Under the pieces are notes generated by a model. It searched no databases. It had not been told where the DNA came from and worked only from the letters and a program-made list of their open reading frames with translations. Shown one piece after another: positions 1 to 8,709 of a stretch of DNA of 64,000 bases; the stretch's first letter is position 1; the number at the start of each line of letters is the position of its first letter. Made by a program: the position numbers and the translations under genes. The stretch is from JAGQSZ01 sp049647585 (GTDB lineage: Bacteria; Actinomycetota; Acidimicrobiia; Acidimicrobiales; Microtrichaceae), in NCBI GenBank assembly GCA_049647585.1, contig JBARXY010000026.1, positions 62,001-126,000 on the forward strand, written 5' to 3'.

Positions 1-290
1 TTGCCGCCTTGCTCGAGGCCGCAGCGTCGGAACTCGCTTCACGTCAGCGGGCGATGAAGTCGGCAACGGACAATGCCCAGGAACTGATCATCAAGTACAC
101 CCGCAAGATGAACCAGGTCCGCCAGGACGCAATCACCACCGAGATCATGGAGATCATCAGCGGTGCCGAAGCGTTGGCTGACGACAAGGGCGACGCCGAG
201 GACCTGCTCCTCGATCAGCTCTCCAGCGAGTATTTCCCGACGGTCGACAGGCATTTGCAGCACACCCGTCCAGTCAGGAACAAGGCCTGA
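1..290 (+). CDS. atpG: ATP synthase gamma subunit, C-terminal part (cut by window edge)
   Basis: The reading frame is open from base 3 to the TGA at 288-290, so only the last 95 or so residues are present. The sequence matches the C-terminal helix of F1 gamma: an ASRQRAMKSATDNA segment followed by a YTRKMNQVRQDAITTEIMEI segment, the part of the central stalk that inserts into the alpha3beta3 ring. Gamma couples rotor movement to catalysis in F1Fo ATP synthase at the membrane. It is followed by atpD and atpC, the usual operon order. The first 200 or so residues lie upstream of the window. Confidence 0.95.
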   Translation, partial: AALLEAAASELASRQRAMKSATDNAQELIIKYTRKMNQVRQDAITTEIMEIISGAEALADDKGDAEDLLLDQLSSEYFPTVDRHLQHTRPVRNKA

Positions 291-440
291 TATGCCAGTT
301 GACCCGCAGCTCACATCAATCACGCAGCTGAAATTCATTACAGGAACCGGCTCGAAATCTGCTCCGGTCCAGATCACACCCAACTCACCCTTGTGCACGT
401 CGACCTTGACTGCGCAGACCATCCCGACCAGGAGATTCTC

Positions 441-1886
441 ATGACGGTCACCGAGTCCGAACTCAAAGACGGCAGAATCGTTGCCATCGCTGGACCGGTC
501 GTTGACGTCGAGTTCCCACCCGACGCTCTTCCCGAGATCAACACGGCACTCGAGTTCACCATCGCGGTTGACGGAGTGGACATAGTCGTCACCGCCGAGG
601 TCGCCCAGCAGATCGGCGATAGCCGGGTCAGGGCCATTTCGCTCAAGCCCACCGACGGACTCGTCCGAGGTACGCCTGTGCGCAACACAGGTGCCGGCAT
701 TTCCGTGCCGGTCGGTGACGCCACGCTCGGTCACGTGTTCAACGTGCTCGGTCAGCCACTCGACGTTCCCACCATCGAGGTCACCGAGCGCTGGGAGATC
801 CACCGCGAAGCTCCCGCCTTCGACACCCTCGAGCCCAAGGCCGTCATGTTCCCGACGGGCATCAAGGTCATCGACCTTCTGACCCCGTACCTGCAGGGCG
901 GCAAGATCGGCCTGTTCGGCGGCGCCGGCGTGGGCAAGACGGTGTTGATCACCGAGATGATCAACCGTGTCGCCACCCAGTTCGGTGGTGTGTCGGTGTT
1001 CGCCGGTGTGGGGGAGAGGACCCGTGAGGGAACCGACCTCTTCATCGAGATGGGCGAAACCATGATGGGCGGCGGTGGATCCGTTCTCGACAAGGCCGCA
1101 CTCGTCTTCGGTCAGATGGACGAGCCCCCGGGCGTGCGTCTCCGTGTCGCCCTTTCGGCACTGACCATGGCCGAGTACTTCCGTGACGTGCAGGGCCAGG
1201 ACGTGTTGTTGTTCATCGACAACATCTTCCGTTTCACCCAGGCCGGTTCCGAAGTGTCCACACTTCTCGGTCGCATGCCGGCAGCCGTGGGTTACCAGCC
1301 GACCCTCGCCGACGAGATGGGCGAACTGCAGGAGCGCATCACCTCTACCGGTGGCCGCTCGATCACGTCGCTCCAGGCCGTTTACGTCCCCGCTGACGAC
1401 TACACCGACCCGGCGCCGTTCACGGCCTTCACCCACTTCGACGGCACCACCGAGTTGAGCCGTGACATCGCGGCGCTCGGTATCTACCCCGCTGTGGATC
1501 CCTTGGCCTCATCTTCGACCATCCTTTCGCCCGAGGTTGTTGGTGCACGTCACTACGCCGTGGCCCGTCGTGTGCAGGAGATGCTCCAGCGCTACAAGGA
1601 GCTCCAGGACATCATCGCCATTCTCGGTATCGACGAGCTTTCCGAAGAGGATCGCATCACCGTCAACCGGGCCCGCAAGATCCAGAAGTTCCTTGCCCAG
1701 CCGATGTTCGTCGCCGAAGTGTTCACCGGTCTGCCCGGTATCTTCACTCCCGTCGAAGAGACCGTCGAGTCCTTCGAAGCGCTCATCAACGGTGATCTCG
1801 ATCACCTGCCGGAGCAGGCGTTCTTCAACGTGGGCGGAGCCGAAGACGCAATCCGCAAGGCCGCTGAACTCGAGAAGTCTGTCTGA
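441..1886 (+). CDS. atpD: ATP synthase beta subunit
   Basis: Catalytic beta subunit of F1 ATP synthase, 481 aa, normal length. The P-loop GGAGVGKT lies near residues 160-167, followed by the GERTREG segment and the DNIFRFTQAGSEVS catalytic region. I chose the ATG at 441 because an AGGAG ribosome site lies at 430-434 and the conserved N-terminus begins there; an upstream in-frame start at 393 has no support. It sits 150 bp after atpG, and its TGA overlaps the ATG of atpC by one base (TGATG), indicating translational coupling. Confidence 0.98.
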   Translation: MTVTESELKDGRIVAIAGPVVDVEFPPDALPEINTALEFTIAVDGVDIVVTAEVAQQIGDSRVRAISLKPTDGLVRGTPVRNTGAGISVPVGDATLGHVFNVLGQPLDVPTIEVTERWEIHREAPAFDTLEPKAVMFPTGIKVIDLLTPYLQGGKIGLFGGAGVGKTVLITEMINRVATQFGGVSVFAGVGERTREGTDLFIEMGETMMGGGGSVLDKAALVFGQMDEPPGVRLRVALSALTMAEYFRDVQGQDVLLFIDNIFRFTQAGSEVSTLLGRMPAAVGYQPTLADEMGELQERITSTGGRSITSLQAVYVPADDYTDPAPFTAFTHFDGTTELSRDIAALGIYPAVDPLASSSTILSPEVVGARHYAVARRVQEMLQRYKELQDIIAILGIDELSEEDRITVNRARKIQKFLAQPMFVAEVFTGLPGIFTPVEETVESFEALINGDLDHLPEQAFFNVGGAEDAIRKAAELEKSV

Positions 1887-2293
1887 TGTCGCTGGTCGTC
1901 GAGCTCGTCTCTCCTGAGCGCGTCGCCTATACCGGCGAGGCGAAAATGGTCATCTGTCGCACGACGACGGGTGACATCGCCTTCCTGCCCGGCCACATTC
2001 CGTTCATCGGGGTGCTCGAGACGCACCCCGTTCGGATCCTTCTGGCCGACGACACCGAACAGGTCATAGCTGTGCATCAGGGTTTCGTCGAGGTGTCGCC
2101 ACCCGAGGGCGACGACACCAGAGTCACGATCCTCTCCGACGTGTGTGAAATGGCCGAGACCGTGGACATCCCACGGGCGCGGGACGCCAAGGCCAAGGCC
2201 GAGGCTGCTCTGTCGGTCGATGAACATGATGTCGAAGCAGCAGCAGCACTACTCCGGGCCAACGTCCGCCTGTCGGTCGCCGAGGCGGCCTGA
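1886..2293 (+). CDS. atpC: ATP synthase epsilon subunit
   Basis: 135 aa protein with the epsilon N-terminal beta-sandwich (ELVSPERVAYTGEAKMV, then GDIAFLPGHIPFIGVL) and a short C-terminal helical hairpin rich in Ala and Lys. Epsilon joins gamma to the c-ring and inhibits ATP hydrolysis. The start overlaps the atpD stop by one base. It is the last gene of the operon; the next gene has its own promoter-like box at 2356-2361. Confidence 0.96.
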   Translation: MSLVVELVSPERVAYTGEAKMVICRTTTGDIAFLPGHIPFIGVLETHPVRILLADDTEQVIAVHQGFVEVSPPEGDDTRVTILSDVCEMAETVDIPRARDAKAKAEAALSVDEHDVEAAAALLRANVRLSVAEAA

Positions 2294-2367
2294 GTCATCT
2301 CTCGCTTAGGGGCTGCCCCGATTTGGGGTTGCCCCTCACGTCGAGGGACCGGGGCTAGCGTGATGGC

Positions 2368-3459
2368 GTGTCGAAACATCGGCGTCGGGTACTGGTTGCG
2401 CTGATCCCACAGAGCGGTCTGTCGGGGAAGATCCGAGCGGTCGCGTCGCTTTTCGGACAGCCCCGTAGGGAGCGGATTCCGCCCCACGTGACAGTTGTTC
2501 CGCCCATCAACCTGTCCGAGGATGATCTCGTCGAGGCGCGCGCCATTCTCCGAAGGGTGGCCTCGGAGACCAAGCCATTCCAACTTGGCTTCAGTTCGCT
2601 GGCCAGCTTCGCTCCGTCGGCAGCGACCGTTCACCTGGCTGTGGCTGACGAAGGTGGTCACCTGGCTCACATTCGGGACCAGATCCGGTCGGGACCACTG
2701 TCTCGGGAGGATCCGAGGGAGTTCTCACCTCACATCACGCTGGTGACGTCCGCTTCGGATGAGCAGATTCAGGCTGCTCTCATGGTGAGTCAGGCGCACA
2801 CGGGCGCGGCGGGGCCGCTCGGAACATGGGACGTGGATCGGATCTTCATGCTGGAGCAGATCCGTAGCGAGGCTGGTACCTCATGGCAGATTCTGGCGGA
2901 GGAACCGTTTGCCAGGGCGGCCGTCGTCGGCCGTGGTGGGATCGAACTGAACCTGCGCTCTGTCGGCCACCTGGAACCTGCTTCGGCAAGGTTGCTGGAG
3001 CAATCAAAGTGCTCGGCGCCGGGGGAGGGGTCGGGACGGTCGGAGGCACGTCTGCAGCAGGAAGGCTTTGTGCAGCGGGACGGCGTCCGGCCGCCGGAGG
3101 ACGTCTTGTCTTTCGATGACTCTTGGCCGGTCGCGCGGGGTAATGGAGGAGAGCGCTTGTGCGTATCCGCAGAGTTCTCCGATGCTCCCGGCACTCCAGT
3201 CGGTGTGGCGGTGGGACGGGTATTCGGGCAGAGCGCCTGGCTCGACGGGCTGGTCACCGACGAGTCCCATCGTCGGATGGGCATAGCCCGCCACGTCCTC
3301 GCTCAGTGGTGCTATCAGAGCGCCGAGAGGGGAGCGGTAATAGCTCTCTGCGCCAAAGTCGGGGCGCCGGGAAGAAGTGGAGCCGCGCTGAACTTCGACG
3401 TGCTCGAGGAATTGGGGTTCGCCACTGTTGGAAACCACTTGATCCGCCAGCTTCAATAG
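2368..3459 (+). CDS. Fusion of a 2'-5' RNA ligase-like (2H) phosphoesterase and a GNAT acetyltransferase
   Basis: The 363 aa product has two parts. Residues 1-180 carry the paired H-x-T motifs of the 2H phosphoesterase superfamily (HVTVVPP at 40, HITLV at 122), which act on cyclic phosphate or 2'-5' RNA ends in related proteins. Residues 240-363 look like a GNAT domain: a GLVTDESHRRMGIARHVL acetyl-CoA binding stretch near 294-311 and a typical ELGF segment near the end. A 60-residue linker separates them. The GTG at 2368 lies 6 nt after a TAGCGT box (2356-2361), fitting a leaderless start. The substrate of either domain cannot be told from sequence. Confidence 0.75.
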   Translation: MSKHRRRVLVALIPQSGLSGKIRAVASLFGQPRRERIPPHVTVVPPINLSEDDLVEARAILRRVASETKPFQLGFSSLASFAPSAATVHLAVADEGGHLAHIRDQIRSGPLSREDPREFSPHITLVTSASDEQIQAALMVSQAHTGAAGPLGTWDVDRIFMLEQIRSEAGTSWQILAEEPFARAAVVGRGGIELNLRSVGHLEPASARLLEQSKCSAPGEGSGRSEARLQQEGFVQRDGVRPPEDVLSFDDSWPVARGNGGERLCVSAEFSDAPGTPVGVAVGRVFGQSAWLDGLVTDESHRRMGIARHVLAQWCYQSAERGAVIALCAKVGAPGRSGAALNFDVLEELGFATVGNHLIRQLQ

Positions 3460-3510
3460 CCCTGCACTCGGCATCTACGCCTCAGGCGTAACGGGCTCTG
3501 GCGTGACGGC

Positions 3511-4479
3511 TCAGGCGTCGATCTTCTCGTGGCGGTGCTGCGCATCGACGAATCGGACCGTGCCCGAACGTGAGCGCATGACGAGTGACTGGGTGGTGGC
3601 GCCGAGGCGGTTGTAGTGGACGCCCTTGAGCAGGGCGCCGTCGGTGATTCCGGTGGCTGCGAAGAAGCAGTTGTCGCCCTGGACCAGATCGTCGGTGCGG
3701 AGGACCCGATCGAGGTCATGTCCAAATGCGATCGCCGCGTCGCGCTCGGAGTCGTCGCGGGGGTAGAGCTTGCCCACCAGTGCTCCACCGAGGCACTTGA
3801 GCGCCGCTGCTGCAATGACGCCCTCGGGGGTTCCACCGATACCGAAGAGAATGTCGACACCCGACCCGGCGATCGCGGTCGAGATGGCGCCGGGTGCGTC
3901 GCCGTCCCCGATCAGGTGGATCCGGGCCCCGGCCGAACGGACCTGGTCGACGATGTCCGCGTGACGGGGGCGGTCGAGAACCATCGCAGTGATCTCCCTG
4001 ACCTCAAGGCCCTTGGCCTTGGCAACAGCCTGGAGGTTCTCGGCGATGGTCGCCTCGATGTCGATGTAGGCGGCGGCTTCGTGTCCGGTTGCGACCTTCT
4101 CCATGTAGACGATCGGTCCCGGGTTGAACATCGTTCCCTGTTCTGAAACAGCGATGATCGAAGTGGCACCGGCGCGGCCGTTGGCAGTCAGCGTCGTGCC
4201 TTCCACGGGGTCGACCGCGATGTCGACGTGGGGATCGGATCCGTCACCCACGACCTCACCGTTGTAGAGCATCGGAGCTTCGTCCTTCTCGCCCTCACCG
4301 ATGATCACAGTGCCGGTCATCTGGACGGTGCCCATGATCAGGCGCATCGCGTCAACCGCAGCCCCGTCTGCACCCTCCTTGTCGCCCCGGCCCACCCAGT
4401 TGGATGCGGCTAGGGCCGCGGCCTCGGTGGTGCGAACGAGTTCCATTGCAAGGTTTCGATCTGGTGCCGTGGTCGTCAT
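3511..4479 (-). CDS. glpX: Class II fructose-1,6-bisphosphatase
   Basis: 322 aa protein of the GlpX family, which removes the 1-phosphate from fructose 1,6-bisphosphate in gluconeogenesis. The metal-binding and catalytic motifs are visible: GEGEKDEAP near 61-69, and DPVEGTT near 90-96, the lithium-sensitive phosphatase signature. Later come GIGGTPEGVIAAAALKCLGG and the CFFAATGITDG segment. I moved the start 10 codons inward from the longest frame (4509) to the ATG at 4479, because a TATCGT box (4486-4491, minus strand) lies exactly 6 nt before it. It converges with the 2H-GNAT gene. Confidence 0.95.
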   Translation of the reverse strand: MTTTAPDRNLAMELVRTTEAAALAASNWVGRGDKEGADGAAVDAMRLIMGTVQMTGTVIIGEGEKDEAPMLYNGEVVGDGSDPHVDIAVDPVEGTTLTANGRAGATSIIAVSEQGTMFNPGPIVYMEKVATGHEAAAYIDIEATIAENLQAVAKAKGLEVREITAMVLDRPRHADIVDQVRSAGARIHLIGDGDAPGAISTAIAGSGVDILFGIGGTPEGVIAAAALKCLGGALVGKLYPRDDSERDAAIAFGHDLDRVLRTDDLVQGDNCFFAATGITDGALLKGVHYNRLGATTQSLVMRSRSGTVRFVDAQHRHEKIDA

Positions 4480-4569
4480 GCCAAGACGATACCGAGGCGC
4501 CGAGACCAACGGACAACTGAGGGAACGTCATTCTGCGCTGGCGAAGCGTTGACGTGGGAACATCTTGGT

Positions 4570-5307
4570 GTGAGCGACGAGAAATCAGATTCCAACGACG
4601 GACGGGTCCTCTACGACTGCACCACCTGGTCGGCTGAATCGAGGGGCTTGTTCGGGTCGCTCCTAGAGGGCGGAAACTTCCAACACGTCTGGCAGGGCAC
4701 AACCGTTTCGGTCAGAGAAGAGGACGAGGAGGAGGTGGATCAGCTCCTCGATGAGGTGATGGCCGTCGCAACTCCGACGCTCGACCCGGGTTCACCCAGG
4801 CTGACGTATGAGATCGCGGACTGGCATTCGGCGCTCCAGACCGAATTCACCGACCAGTTGACGATCTCGGAAGTGCCCTACGAATGGGACATTCACGGCA
4901 ATGTCGTCGTTCGGGCATCCGACGAGTCTCTGGTCGACGAGGTGCTCGAAATGTTGCCCGACGATGACCAGGATGGAATTTCGAGCGACGACGGCGTGGC
5001 TGTCCACGAACTGCTGAACGACCTCTTCATGCGTTCGGACCGTCTCGCAGACCGTCCGACCGATGCGGCGGCGACAGTTGCTGTGATGGACGGGGCGTCA
5101 ACGCTCGAACAACTGGCGACTCCATTCGGATTCAGCAGTGCCGACTGGAAGGCGTTGGTCGACTCGGTCCAGGCACTGCGGGACGCGATCAGCGGGGATG
5201 CAGTTGGCTGGGCGGGCGAGGGTGAGGGCGAGGGCGACCATGCCTCCGACGAGGAAGTGGCCCAGCTCGCTGCCAACTCGAGGGACATCATCCGCCAATA
5301 CATCTGA
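4570..5307 (+). CDS. Uncharacterised acidic protein with a duplicated N-terminal domain
   Basis: About 245 aa, strongly acidic; I do not recognise a named family. Two roughly 50-residue units lie in tandem. The first runs from LYDCTTWSAES to VDQLLDEV and the second from LTYEIADWHSA to VDEVLEML. Both follow a strand, tryptophan, helix, strand, V-x-V-x-E/A-D/S, helix pattern, so they look like an internal duplication of a small alpha-beta domain. A helical region and a GEGEGEGD stretch follow. The GTG at 4570 is a choice; a TTG at 4549 is in frame. It is a single gene between convergent or divergent neighbours. Confidence 0.7.
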   Translation: MSDEKSDSNDGRVLYDCTTWSAESRGLFGSLLEGGNFQHVWQGTTVSVREEDEEEVDQLLDEVMAVATPTLDPGSPRLTYEIADWHSALQTEFTDQLTISEVPYEWDIHGNVVVRASDESLVDEVLEMLPDDDQDGISSDDGVAVHELLNDLFMRSDRLADRPTDAAATVAVMDGASTLEQLATPFGFSSADWKALVDSVQALRDAISGDAVGWAGEGEGEGDHASDEEVAQLAANSRDIIRQYI

Positions 5308-5365
5308 TGCAATCCGGTCGTCTGCCGGTCCCAGGTCTCAATAGGCCGATTCGGTTCTGACGGTC

Positions 5366-6493
5366 TTAGGCCGCAGAAGGATTGCTGGGCCGCCTTCCGG
5401 CCAACACCTCTCCGAAGAGCTCCAGGTATGCCGCGACCGTTGCGTCCATGGTGAAGCGGCTCCGGGCGATTTCGCGACCCTTCGCGCCCATCGTCGCTGC
5501 AGCTGTCCGGTCGTCGACCAGCTCGTCGATCGCCCCTGCCAGCGCGCCCGGATCGTCGGGCGGGACGATCCAACCTGTGACCCCAGGTTGGACCGCTTCC
5601 CGGACGCTTCCGACGTCGGTGGCAATAACGGGTAGGCCGGCGAGCATCGCCTCGGCGACCGTCACCGGAAACCCCTCGAGGCGCGAAGGCAACACCAGTC
5701 CGTCGAATGACGACATGAGATCCGATGCCCTCGTCTCGAAGGGCGTCTCTCGGAACTCGACGATGTCGTCGAGCCCCAAGGCGCTGCACTGCTGTTTGAG
5801 CGATGCGGTCTCGGTGCCGCTTCCGATGAGGACCAGACGGGCGTCGGTGCGGATCCGTGAGAATGCGTCGATTGCGACATCGACACCCTTGACAGGATCG
5901 TGGCGAGCGACGGTCAGAAGCGTGGTCTGGGTGGGGCGGGGGGCGTCGATCGGATTGGCCTCGGGTACCCCGTGGTAGAGCGTCGTGATCGACCCGGTCG
6001 GAAGTTGCGAGGTCTCCTCGATGATTCGGGCAGTGCGTTCACCCACCGCAAAATGGGCATTGAGTCGATCGGACGTGAACCGTTTGAGTCGCGCCGAGCT
6101 TGGTGACCAGACGCTCATGGGGGAGTGCTCGAGTGCGATGTTGCGCTGTCCCGGAATGCTCAGCGCTGCGAGCATCGCCCACTGACACGACGAGCCCGAC
6201 GAGAGACTGAATTCCAGGATGTCGGTACGGAGCCGTTTGAACAGTGCTCGATGGCGGAACATCCCAGCGAGGTCCCAGCGATTCTCGATGTCGGCGATCA
6301 CGACGGTCGACGCCTCTGGTCGGTGACCCGCCAGCCATTCGATCACGCCCTCATCGATACCGATCAGTGTCACGTGGATCGTCTCTGGAAGTGCCTTGAG
6401 AACCCGCGAGAGGTTGACCTCAGCCCCGCCCCGTTCATGGGTGTCGCAGTAGATGCCCAGGTGGAAGGAGCGTGCCGTGGGCGTTGCCTGCAT
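5366..6493 (-). CDS. Glycosyltransferase, GT4-like
   Basis: 375 aa GT-B glycosyltransferase that probably transfers a sugar from a nucleotide donor in envelope or glycolipid synthesis. The N-terminal acceptor domain has the glycine-rich RGGAEVNL loop near 21-28. The C-terminal donor domain shows LLTVARHDPVKGVDVAI near 192-208 and the EGFPVTVAE motif (E273 and E281, the E-x7-E signature), then a GSVREAVQPGVTGWIVPP loop. No membrane segments are seen. The start at 6493 has a TAGAGT box 7 nt upstream (6501-6506, minus strand), so it is probably leaderless. Acceptor unknown. Confidence 0.9.
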   Translation of the reverse strand: MQATPTARSFHLGIYCDTHERGGAEVNLSRVLKALPETIHVTLIGIDEGVIEWLAGHRPEASTVVIADIENRWDLAGMFRHRALFKRLRTDILEFSLSSGSSCQWAMLAALSIPGQRNIALEHSPMSVWSPSSARLKRFTSDRLNAHFAVGERTARIIEETSQLPTGSITTLYHGVPEANPIDAPRPTQTTLLTVARHDPVKGVDVAIDAFSRIRTDARLVLIGSGTETASLKQQCSALGLDDIVEFRETPFETRASDLMSSFDGLVLPSRLEGFPVTVAEAMLAGLPVIATDVGSVREAVQPGVTGWIVPPDDPGALAGAIDELVDDRTAAATMGAKGREIARSRFTMDATVAAYLELFGEVLAGRRPSNPSAA

Positions 6494-6598
6494 TCGGAGG
6501 ACTCTACAGTGACGCCATCATCGTTGAATCTGCTCGAGGCGGAGGAAACCAGCTGATGGGACTACCCGCTGATGGCGACACTCTGGACGGTCTGAACC

Positions 6599-7060
6599 GT
6601 GGCTGAGCGCAGCGCGGGAATCGTCCTGTACAAGAGAACCGCTGAGGGGATCCGTGTGCTCGCGGTGCATCCTGGCGGTCCTTTCTGGCGCAACAAGGAT
6701 GACGGTGCCTGGTCGATCCCCAAGGGGGAGTACGGCCCGGATGAGGATCCGTTCGTCGCAGCCTGTCGCGAGTTTCAGGAGGAGTTGGGGTCCGATCTTC
6801 CGTCGGGGCCCGCGATCGACCTGGGTGAGATACGCCAGGCGGCTGGCAAGTTGGTCACCGCATGGGCCGTCGAAGGTGACCTCGACGTGTCGAGTGTCAG
6901 CTGCAACGAATTTGAGATCGAGTGGCCTCCGCGCAGTGGGCAGCTACAGAGCTTTCCCGAGGTGGACCGCGCCGAATGGTTCGACCTTGATGAAGCGGCG
7001 GTGCGCCTGAATCGTGCCCAGGTGCCATTCCTGGAGCGGCTCGCCCACCATTTGGCCTGA
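6599..7060 (+). CDS. Nudix hydrolase
   Basis: 153 aa. A complete Nudix box, G-x5-E-x7-REFQEELG-S, lies near residues 43-65; only its last position is atypical. It belongs to the group with GIVLYKR at the N-terminus and a WAVEGDLD strand after the box, often annotated as NTP pyrophosphohydrolase or diadenosine-type hydrolase. Substrate is not predictable. The start is the GTG at 6599, following no obvious Shine-Dalgarno or TANNNT box, so it may belong to a transcript begun further upstream. It converges on the desaturase gene. Confidence 0.88.
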   Translation: MAERSAGIVLYKRTAEGIRVLAVHPGGPFWRNKDDGAWSIPKGEYGPDEDPFVAACREFQEELGSDLPSGPAIDLGEIRQAAGKLVTAWAVEGDLDVSSVSCNEFEIEWPPRSGQLQSFPEVDRAEWFDLDEAAVRLNRAQVPFLERLAHHLA

Positions 7061-7113
7061 GGCTATTTAACGACCTTTAGCCCGTCGTAGTACGAGGCAA
7101 CTCAGTCCAACTA

Positions 7114-8313
7114 TCAGGGGCGGGCCCCTTGGTCGGCGGCCGGTGCCGTATCGGTGAAGAACCATCCGGACTCTTGATCCTTCACCTCGACGCAGTCCCG
7201 GCCGACCCGCCAGAGGGCGAGGGGAACAGGTGTCGGGTCGAAGCGATAGTGATCCGGGAATGCCTCCTGGATGGCAAGGGTCGCTTTGTGTGCGTGGTAG
7301 TGAGGAATCCTGTGGTCGATATGGTGCGCGACATGGGTGCTGCCAATTCGGTGATGCAGTAGATCGATGACCGCCCCGTAGGGCCGATCGACTGTTTGGA
7401 ATGCGCCACGTAGCCAGGACCAGTCCGGATCGTCGTAATGGGCTATGTCGACATCTGTGTGCTGAAGCCATGTGTAGGTGACGAGCCAGGCATTGACGAC
7501 CAGGAGCGGACCTACGTACAGCAGCAACAGAGGAATGACGGATCCGACGTAGACCGTCCAGGCAAGCAGTAGCGCCAACACGGCGGCAACGCCGGCTGTC
7601 GAGGCCCACACCCGAGCGTGCCAGCGGGGTGGGAACAAATCGGTCGAGAAGGGCTTGACGGGCCAGAAGTGATTGGTTCGTCCTCGCTTGGGGGCACCGG
7701 AAACGCCTGTCAACAGATATGCCGGCCAGCCGACGAGAAGTGCCATTGCAATTGCCCCGGCACCCTTGGCATTTCTGCGCCATGGCCCATGGAGCGGACC
7801 TTCGATCGTGGAATCCTTGCTTCGCTTCGGAACGTGGGTCTCGCCTTCATCGAGGTGATTCGTCTTCGCGTGATGCACGGCGTGGCTTCGTTGCCAAGAG
7901 AAATATGGCACCAGCAACACCGAGTGAAGTACGAACCCGATTCCGTCCTCGAGACGCCTGTTGGATGAGAAGGCGCCGTGGCCACACTCATGAGCTATGA
8001 CCCAGACCCCGGTGGCAGCGGTTCCCGTCGCGACCGCGTAGAGCACCCAAATCGGAAGCCATGCCCAAGTCATCGGTAGAAGTACCGCTGCTGCTACGAC
8101 GAGCGCAACCACCAGCCCAACCGAACCTGCTGCGTAGCAGAGCGAGCGGAAGCTGTTCCGCTTGAAGCACTCGTCTGGAATCGCGGCCCGCACCTCGGCC
8201 CTGGTGAGCTCACGTCGTGGGGGAGTCGGCATGGGTGCCGCGTGTTCAAGGACCATCTCGCTTGTCATCGCCGAACAGGCTTGTGGTTGGGGTGACCCAA
8301 GGGAAGTCGGCAC
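7114..8313 (-). CDS. Membrane fatty-acid desaturase resembling plant/algal FAD2-type delta-12 enzymes
   Basis: Up to 399 aa. The three histidine boxes that bind the di-iron centre are present: HECGH (108-112), HAVHH (144-148) and HVAHH (327-331). Hydrophobic segments near 62-105 and 240-285 fit four membrane helices. Several stretches follow eukaryotic FAD2-type enzymes: AAIPDECFKRNSFRSLCY near the N-terminus, LHSVLLVPYFSW before box 2, and THVAHH with MPHYHA-like IPHYHAHKAT at the end. It would introduce a double bond into an acyl chain using O2 and an electron donor. The start is uncertain: GTG 8313, ATG 8268 and ATG 8256 are all in frame. Confidence 0.88.
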   Translation of the reverse strand: MPTSLGSPQPQACSAMTSEMVLEHAAPMPTPPRRELTRAEVRAAIPDECFKRNSFRSLCYAAGSVGLVVALVVAAAVLLPMTWAWLPIWVLYAVATGTAATGVWVIAHECGHGAFSSNRRLEDGIGFVLHSVLLVPYFSWQRSHAVHHAKTNHLDEGETHVPKRSKDSTIEGPLHGPWRRNAKGAGAIAMALLVGWPAYLLTGVSGAPKRGRTNHFWPVKPFSTDLFPPRWHARVWASTAGVAAVLALLLAWTVYVGSVIPLLLLYVGPLLVVNAWLVTYTWLQHTDVDIAHYDDPDWSWLRGAFQTVDRPYGAVIDLLHHRIGSTHVAHHIDHRIPHYHAHKATLAIQEAFPDHYRFDPTPVPLALWRVGRDCVEVKDQESGWFFTDTAPAADQGARP

Positions 8314-8439
8314 GCTGTGACTCTTATGACTCCCTCAGTTCCACCAGAGTCCTTGGGCTCCTGATCAAGCGAGCCGAGTTAGGAAGGACGTAGATGATCC
8401 AGCAACGGGTTGTGGCTAGATATTTGGTCATAAAAGCGC

Positions 8440-8445
8440 CATAAT
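8440..8445 (+). promoter_or_regulatory. Putative -10 box of vapB (CATAAT)
   Basis: CATAAT ends 6 nt before the ATG of vapB at 8452, so transcription would begin at or next to the start codon. No convincing -35 element is seen at the usual spacing. Two near-identical half-sites (GGTCATAA and CGCCATAA) lie in direct orientation over this box and could bind the antitoxin. Confidence 0.5.
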
Positions 8446-8451
8446 CTAGGA

Positions 8452-8709
8452 ATGGAAGCAGGAGTTCGAGACCTTCGGGACCACCTCAGCCGCTATCTCG
8501 AGGCCGTTCGTGATGGCCAGGAAGTCACCGTCACGGACCATGGGAAGGCCGTTGCGCGGCTGGTGCCACTCGACCGGCCCCGTCCGCTCGACCGACTGAT
8601 CGCTGAGGGCCTTGCGACACCAGCCAAGTCGGCAAAGCGTTCGCGCTCCGCCGGAGGCATCGCATCACAGGGCACCGTGAGCGACCTGGTCGCCGAACAG
8701 CGTCGGTGA
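8452..8709 (+). CDS. vapB: Antitoxin of a VapBC module, Phd/YefM-type
   Basis: 85 aa. The N-terminal half is a Phd/YefM-type DNA-binding antitoxin fold: VRDLRDHLSRYLEAVRDGQEVTVTDHGKAVARLVP. The C-terminal half (RLIAEGLATPAKSAKRSR and beyond) is the basic, flexible, toxin-neutralising tail. It would repress its own promoter together with the toxin and block the PIN active site. The start ATG is 6 nt after a CATAAT box, so it is likely leaderless. The TGA overlaps the toxin GTG by four bases (GTGA), the tight coupling expected for such pairs. Confidence 0.9.
   Translation: MEAGVRDLRDHLSRYLEAVRDGQEVTVTDHGKAVARLVPLDRPRPLDRLIAEGLATPAKSAKRSRSAGGIASQGTVSDLVAEQRR

Noticed and set aside
39..1436. 465-codon minus-strand frame over atpD
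   Set aside because: Mirror of a highly conserved gene in GC-rich DNA; its protein has no recognisable features.
3475..3489. Small palindrome tacgcctcaggcgta between convergent genes
   Set aside because: A single-base loop makes an RNA hairpin unlikely; no other support.
4893..5789. 298-codon minus-strand frame spanning two genes
   Set aside because: Overlaps the acidic protein and the glycosyltransferase in other frames and looks like random Arg-rich sequence.
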